The notes under the pieces were generated by a model that was given only the letters and a program-made list of their open reading frames with translations, was not told the origin of the DNA and did no database searches. This document shows, piece by piece, positions 7,107 through 8,710 of a stretch of 8,710 nt of DNA (positions are counted from its first letter, which is position 1; every line of letters begins with the position of its first letter). Source of the stretch: Bryobacteraceae bacterium (GTDB taxonomy: Bacteria; Acidobacteriota; Terriglobia; Bryobacterales; Bryobacteraceae). The DNA lies in the NCBI GenBank assembly GCA_014379815.1, contig JACMLA010000390.1:1-8710 (forward strand), in the 5' to 3' direction. The position numbers were made by a program, and so were the translations under genes.

Positions 7107-7114
7107 TCTCGTGG

Positions 7115-8680
7115 CTACTGAAGAGTCCCGTAATACCCGGCGCCCCGGACGTTGTCATGATGGATCGGCTCTGTCGCTGGTGGTGGTTCCAGTTCAGGAG
7201 CGTCCTGCAGATCGAGTCCACTCTCGAGCATGGAGCGAATGCTTCGATAGCTGCACGCATTCAGCAGCACAGCGCGCGTGGCTGCCGTTTCGACTCGCTG
7301 GCAGCCGTACTTCTTTCCGAGCCGAATGATGCCGAGGCAGGAACGGTATCCCTGCTCGGGGTGCCGGTTCGTGGCCATGATCTGCTCGACCACCTTTGCT
7401 GTCGATGGGCCAGTGGTGGAGGCCCACTCGGCGATTCTCGATGGCGTCCATTCCATGTGCCTCTGATGCGCTTTGGGCCGGTGTTCCCCAATAGTCGTGT
7501 GTTTGTGCTGAATATGCGATCGCGGATGAGAGGCCACGCGAATGCCTTTGTGGAAGACCTCCACCGTGGTATCGGTGGCACGGATCTCAACCTGCTGCTG
7601 CGTCAGTTCGTAGGGGACGCTGTACCAGTGCCGGTCGAACTCGACATGGTAATCGATGTTCACACGGGCCGTCTTCCAGTCCCCGTACTGAAAGCGTTCA
7701 AAGGGGAGTGGTCGCACAACAGGACGCTCCAGTAGTTCGAAGAGAGATTTGCGTGAGCCTTCCCGCTTGCGGAACGCACGTTCATTCAGCCTGGTCAGCA
7801 GGGGTGCAACTGCCCGGCTCGCTTCGCCCAGAGAAAAGAACGTCTGCTTTCGCAGGGCTGCCAGTATCCATGGCCCGGCGATCTGCACGCCGACCTCGAC
7901 TTTGGCTTTGTCCCGCGGTTTGTAAGGCCGGGCAGGCACCACCGCGACGCCGTAGTGTCCGGCCATCTCTTCGTATGTGATGTTGACGCCCGGTTCGTAC
8001 CGGCAGCTCCGTGTGACTCCGGACTTCAGATTGTCCGGGACCACGATCTCCGGCAGTCCCCCGAAGAATTCAAACGCGCGGAGGTGCGAGCCGATCCAGT
8101 CCGGCAGATTCTGCGTCCAGGTGACATCGGCAAACGTGTAGTTGCTGGCTCCGAGCACCGCCACGAACAACTGCGCCTGCCTGACTTCGCCCGTCGCCGG
8201 ATCCTGAATCGGGATCGTCGTTCCCGCGTAGTCGACGAACAGCTTTTCGCCCGGCCGGTGCTCCTGCCGCAGAACGACTTCCTGCTTCTTTCGCCACCGT
8301 TGATACAGTTCGCAGAACCGGCTGTAGCGGTAGCCCTCCGGGTGCTGCATCCGGTACTCTTCCCAGACCAGTTGCAGGGTGAGATGTTTATGCTTCCGGA
8401 GTTCGGCGTGGATGCCGGCATAGTCGGGCTGGGGCAGACGGCCGCCATCACTTTCGGCTGCCGGCGTGGGGACTGGCGCCAGCCTGGCGATCAGTTGGCT
8501 CTCGTTCCAGTCGGCGACCTCGGCCCACGTGAGCGCTGCCTTTTCGGCCAGTCTGATGTAGTCGCAAACCGTACTCTGCCCGATGGCGCAGGCACGGGCG
8601 ATCTGACGTTGCTTCAGACCCAGGGAATGCAGTCTGAGCACTTCTCTGATCTTTCGCATGGACAATCTCTCTTGCGGCAA
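7115..8680 (-). CDS. istA: IS21-family transposase IstA
   Basis: IstA is the DDE transposase that binds the IS21 ends and performs cleavage and strand transfer with IstB. The 521-residue frame has an N-terminal helix-turn-helix (residues about 9-47, with LKQRQIARACAIGQSTVCDY), a linker, and an rve-type catalytic core: D150 in LFVDYAG, D216 in VVPDNLKSGV and E262 in KAKVEVGVQI. A Mu-type C-terminal beta region (HWYSVPYELTQQQVEI) and a basic tail region follow. Length is normal for the family. The start is TTG at 8680: a GGTGGAG sequence lies about 11 nt upstream, and related proteins commonly begin with a MPxERLxMRKIREVLRL-type sequence, which this start reproduces. ATG at 8659 (514 residues) is the alternative. 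The stop TAG is at 7115-7117, 20 nt before istB. No frame disruption is seen. Confidence 0.9.
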   Translation of the reverse strand: MPQERLSMRKIREVLRLHSLGLKQRQIARACAIGQSTVCDYIRLAEKAALTWAEVADWNESQLIARLAPVPTPAAESDGGRLPQPDYAGIHAELRKHKHLTLQLVWEEYRMQHPEGYRYSRFCELYQRWRKKQEVVLRQEHRPGEKLFVDYAGTTIPIQDPATGEVRQAQLFVAVLGASNYTFADVTWTQNLPDWIGSHLRAFEFFGGLPEIVVPDNLKSGVTRSCRYEPGVNITYEEMAGHYGVAVVPARPYKPRDKAKVEVGVQIAGPWILAALRKQTFFSLGEASRAVAPLLTRLNERAFRKREGSRKSLFELLERPVVRPLPFERFQYGDWKTARVNIDYHVEFDRHWYSVPYELTQQQVEIRATDTTVEVFHKGIRVASHPRSHIQHKHTTIGEHRPKAHQRHMEWTPSRIAEWASTTGPSTAKVVEQIMATNRHPEQGYRSCLGIIRLGKKYGCQRVETAATRAVLLNACSYRSIRSMLESGLDLQDAPELEPPPATEPIHHDNVRGAGYYGTLQ

Positions 8681-8691
8681 TCTGTCTCGTT

Positions 8692-8698
8692 CTCCACC
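8692..8698 (-). promoter_or_regulatory. Probable ribosome binding site of istA
   Basis: GGTGGAG on the - strand lies about 11 nt before the TTG at 8680. The spacing is a little long, but it supports the TTG start over the internal ATG at 8659, whose nearest purine stretch is GAGAG. The istA promoter and the IS21 left end are outside the window. Confidence 0.45.
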
Positions 8699-8710
8699 TT
8701 CCAGTGAAGA

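Larger units (their letters stand above)
6113..8710 (-). mobile_element. IS21-family insertion sequence, right end complete, left end beyond window
   Basis: This element has the IS21 layout on the - strand: istA, a short gap, istB, then a non-coding right end with multiple terminal repeats. The outer end is placed at 6113 because IS21 elements end in TG...CA, and the + strand reads TGCGTATTCCGGCGATGCCG from there, running straight into the repeat array. Positions 6106-6112 (AGCGGCC) between this end and orfB could belong to the IS3 target or to a target duplication. The left end and its flank lie past 8710, so neither the full element nor the duplication can be checked here. Confidence 0.85.

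Noticed and set aside
7955..8707. Long open frame of 250 codons on the + strand, antisense to istA
   Set aside because: It lies wholly opposite a well-supported istA with intact motifs. Long antisense frames are common in GC-rich genes, and its translation has no recognisable domain.

Overview
The window looks like a bacterial accessory region: one very large secreted-protein gene followed by insertion-sequence (IS) debris. The N-terminal fibronectin-III-like fold, the C-terminal DUF4214-type repeats and the IS content recall Acidobacteriota (Bryobacter/Solibacter-like genomes). This is recognition by style, not a database match, and no rRNA, tRNA or housekeeping gene is present to confirm it.

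Layout. Positions 1-126 are a short non-coding leader. Positions 127-4896 (+) encode a 1589-residue exported protein: signal peptide, N-terminal beta-sandwich-like domain, a long Cys-containing middle of unknown function, an Ig-like domain, and four DUF4214-like repeats at the C-terminus. From about 50 bp downstream of its stop the rest of the window is mobile DNA.

An IS3-family element (about 4947-6112) is scrambled. orfA runs on the + strand and stops being orfA at about 5259. The orfB transposase, with its DDE triad visible, runs on the - strand from about 6106 to 5260. The two break exactly at the same codon region of the orfA tail (the DLTL/LDK point), so one IS3 appears to have been inverted, or two copies joined, at the border of the next element.

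An IS21-family element (from about 6113 past the right window edge) lies on the - strand: istA (transposase, DDE intact), a 20-nt gap, then istB (AAA+ helper), which carries a one-base deletion in its Walker A codons. Beyond istB lie a hairpin overlapping a textbook G-quadruplex motif and an array of terminal repeats with a 23-bp period, presumed IstA binding sites. The left IS21 end lies outside the window.

There is no convincing new multi-gene system here. The points most worth a second look are the giant secreted protein, the IS3/IS21 rearrangement, the slippage-compatible istB frameshift, and the G-quadruplex/hairpin at the IS21 right end.
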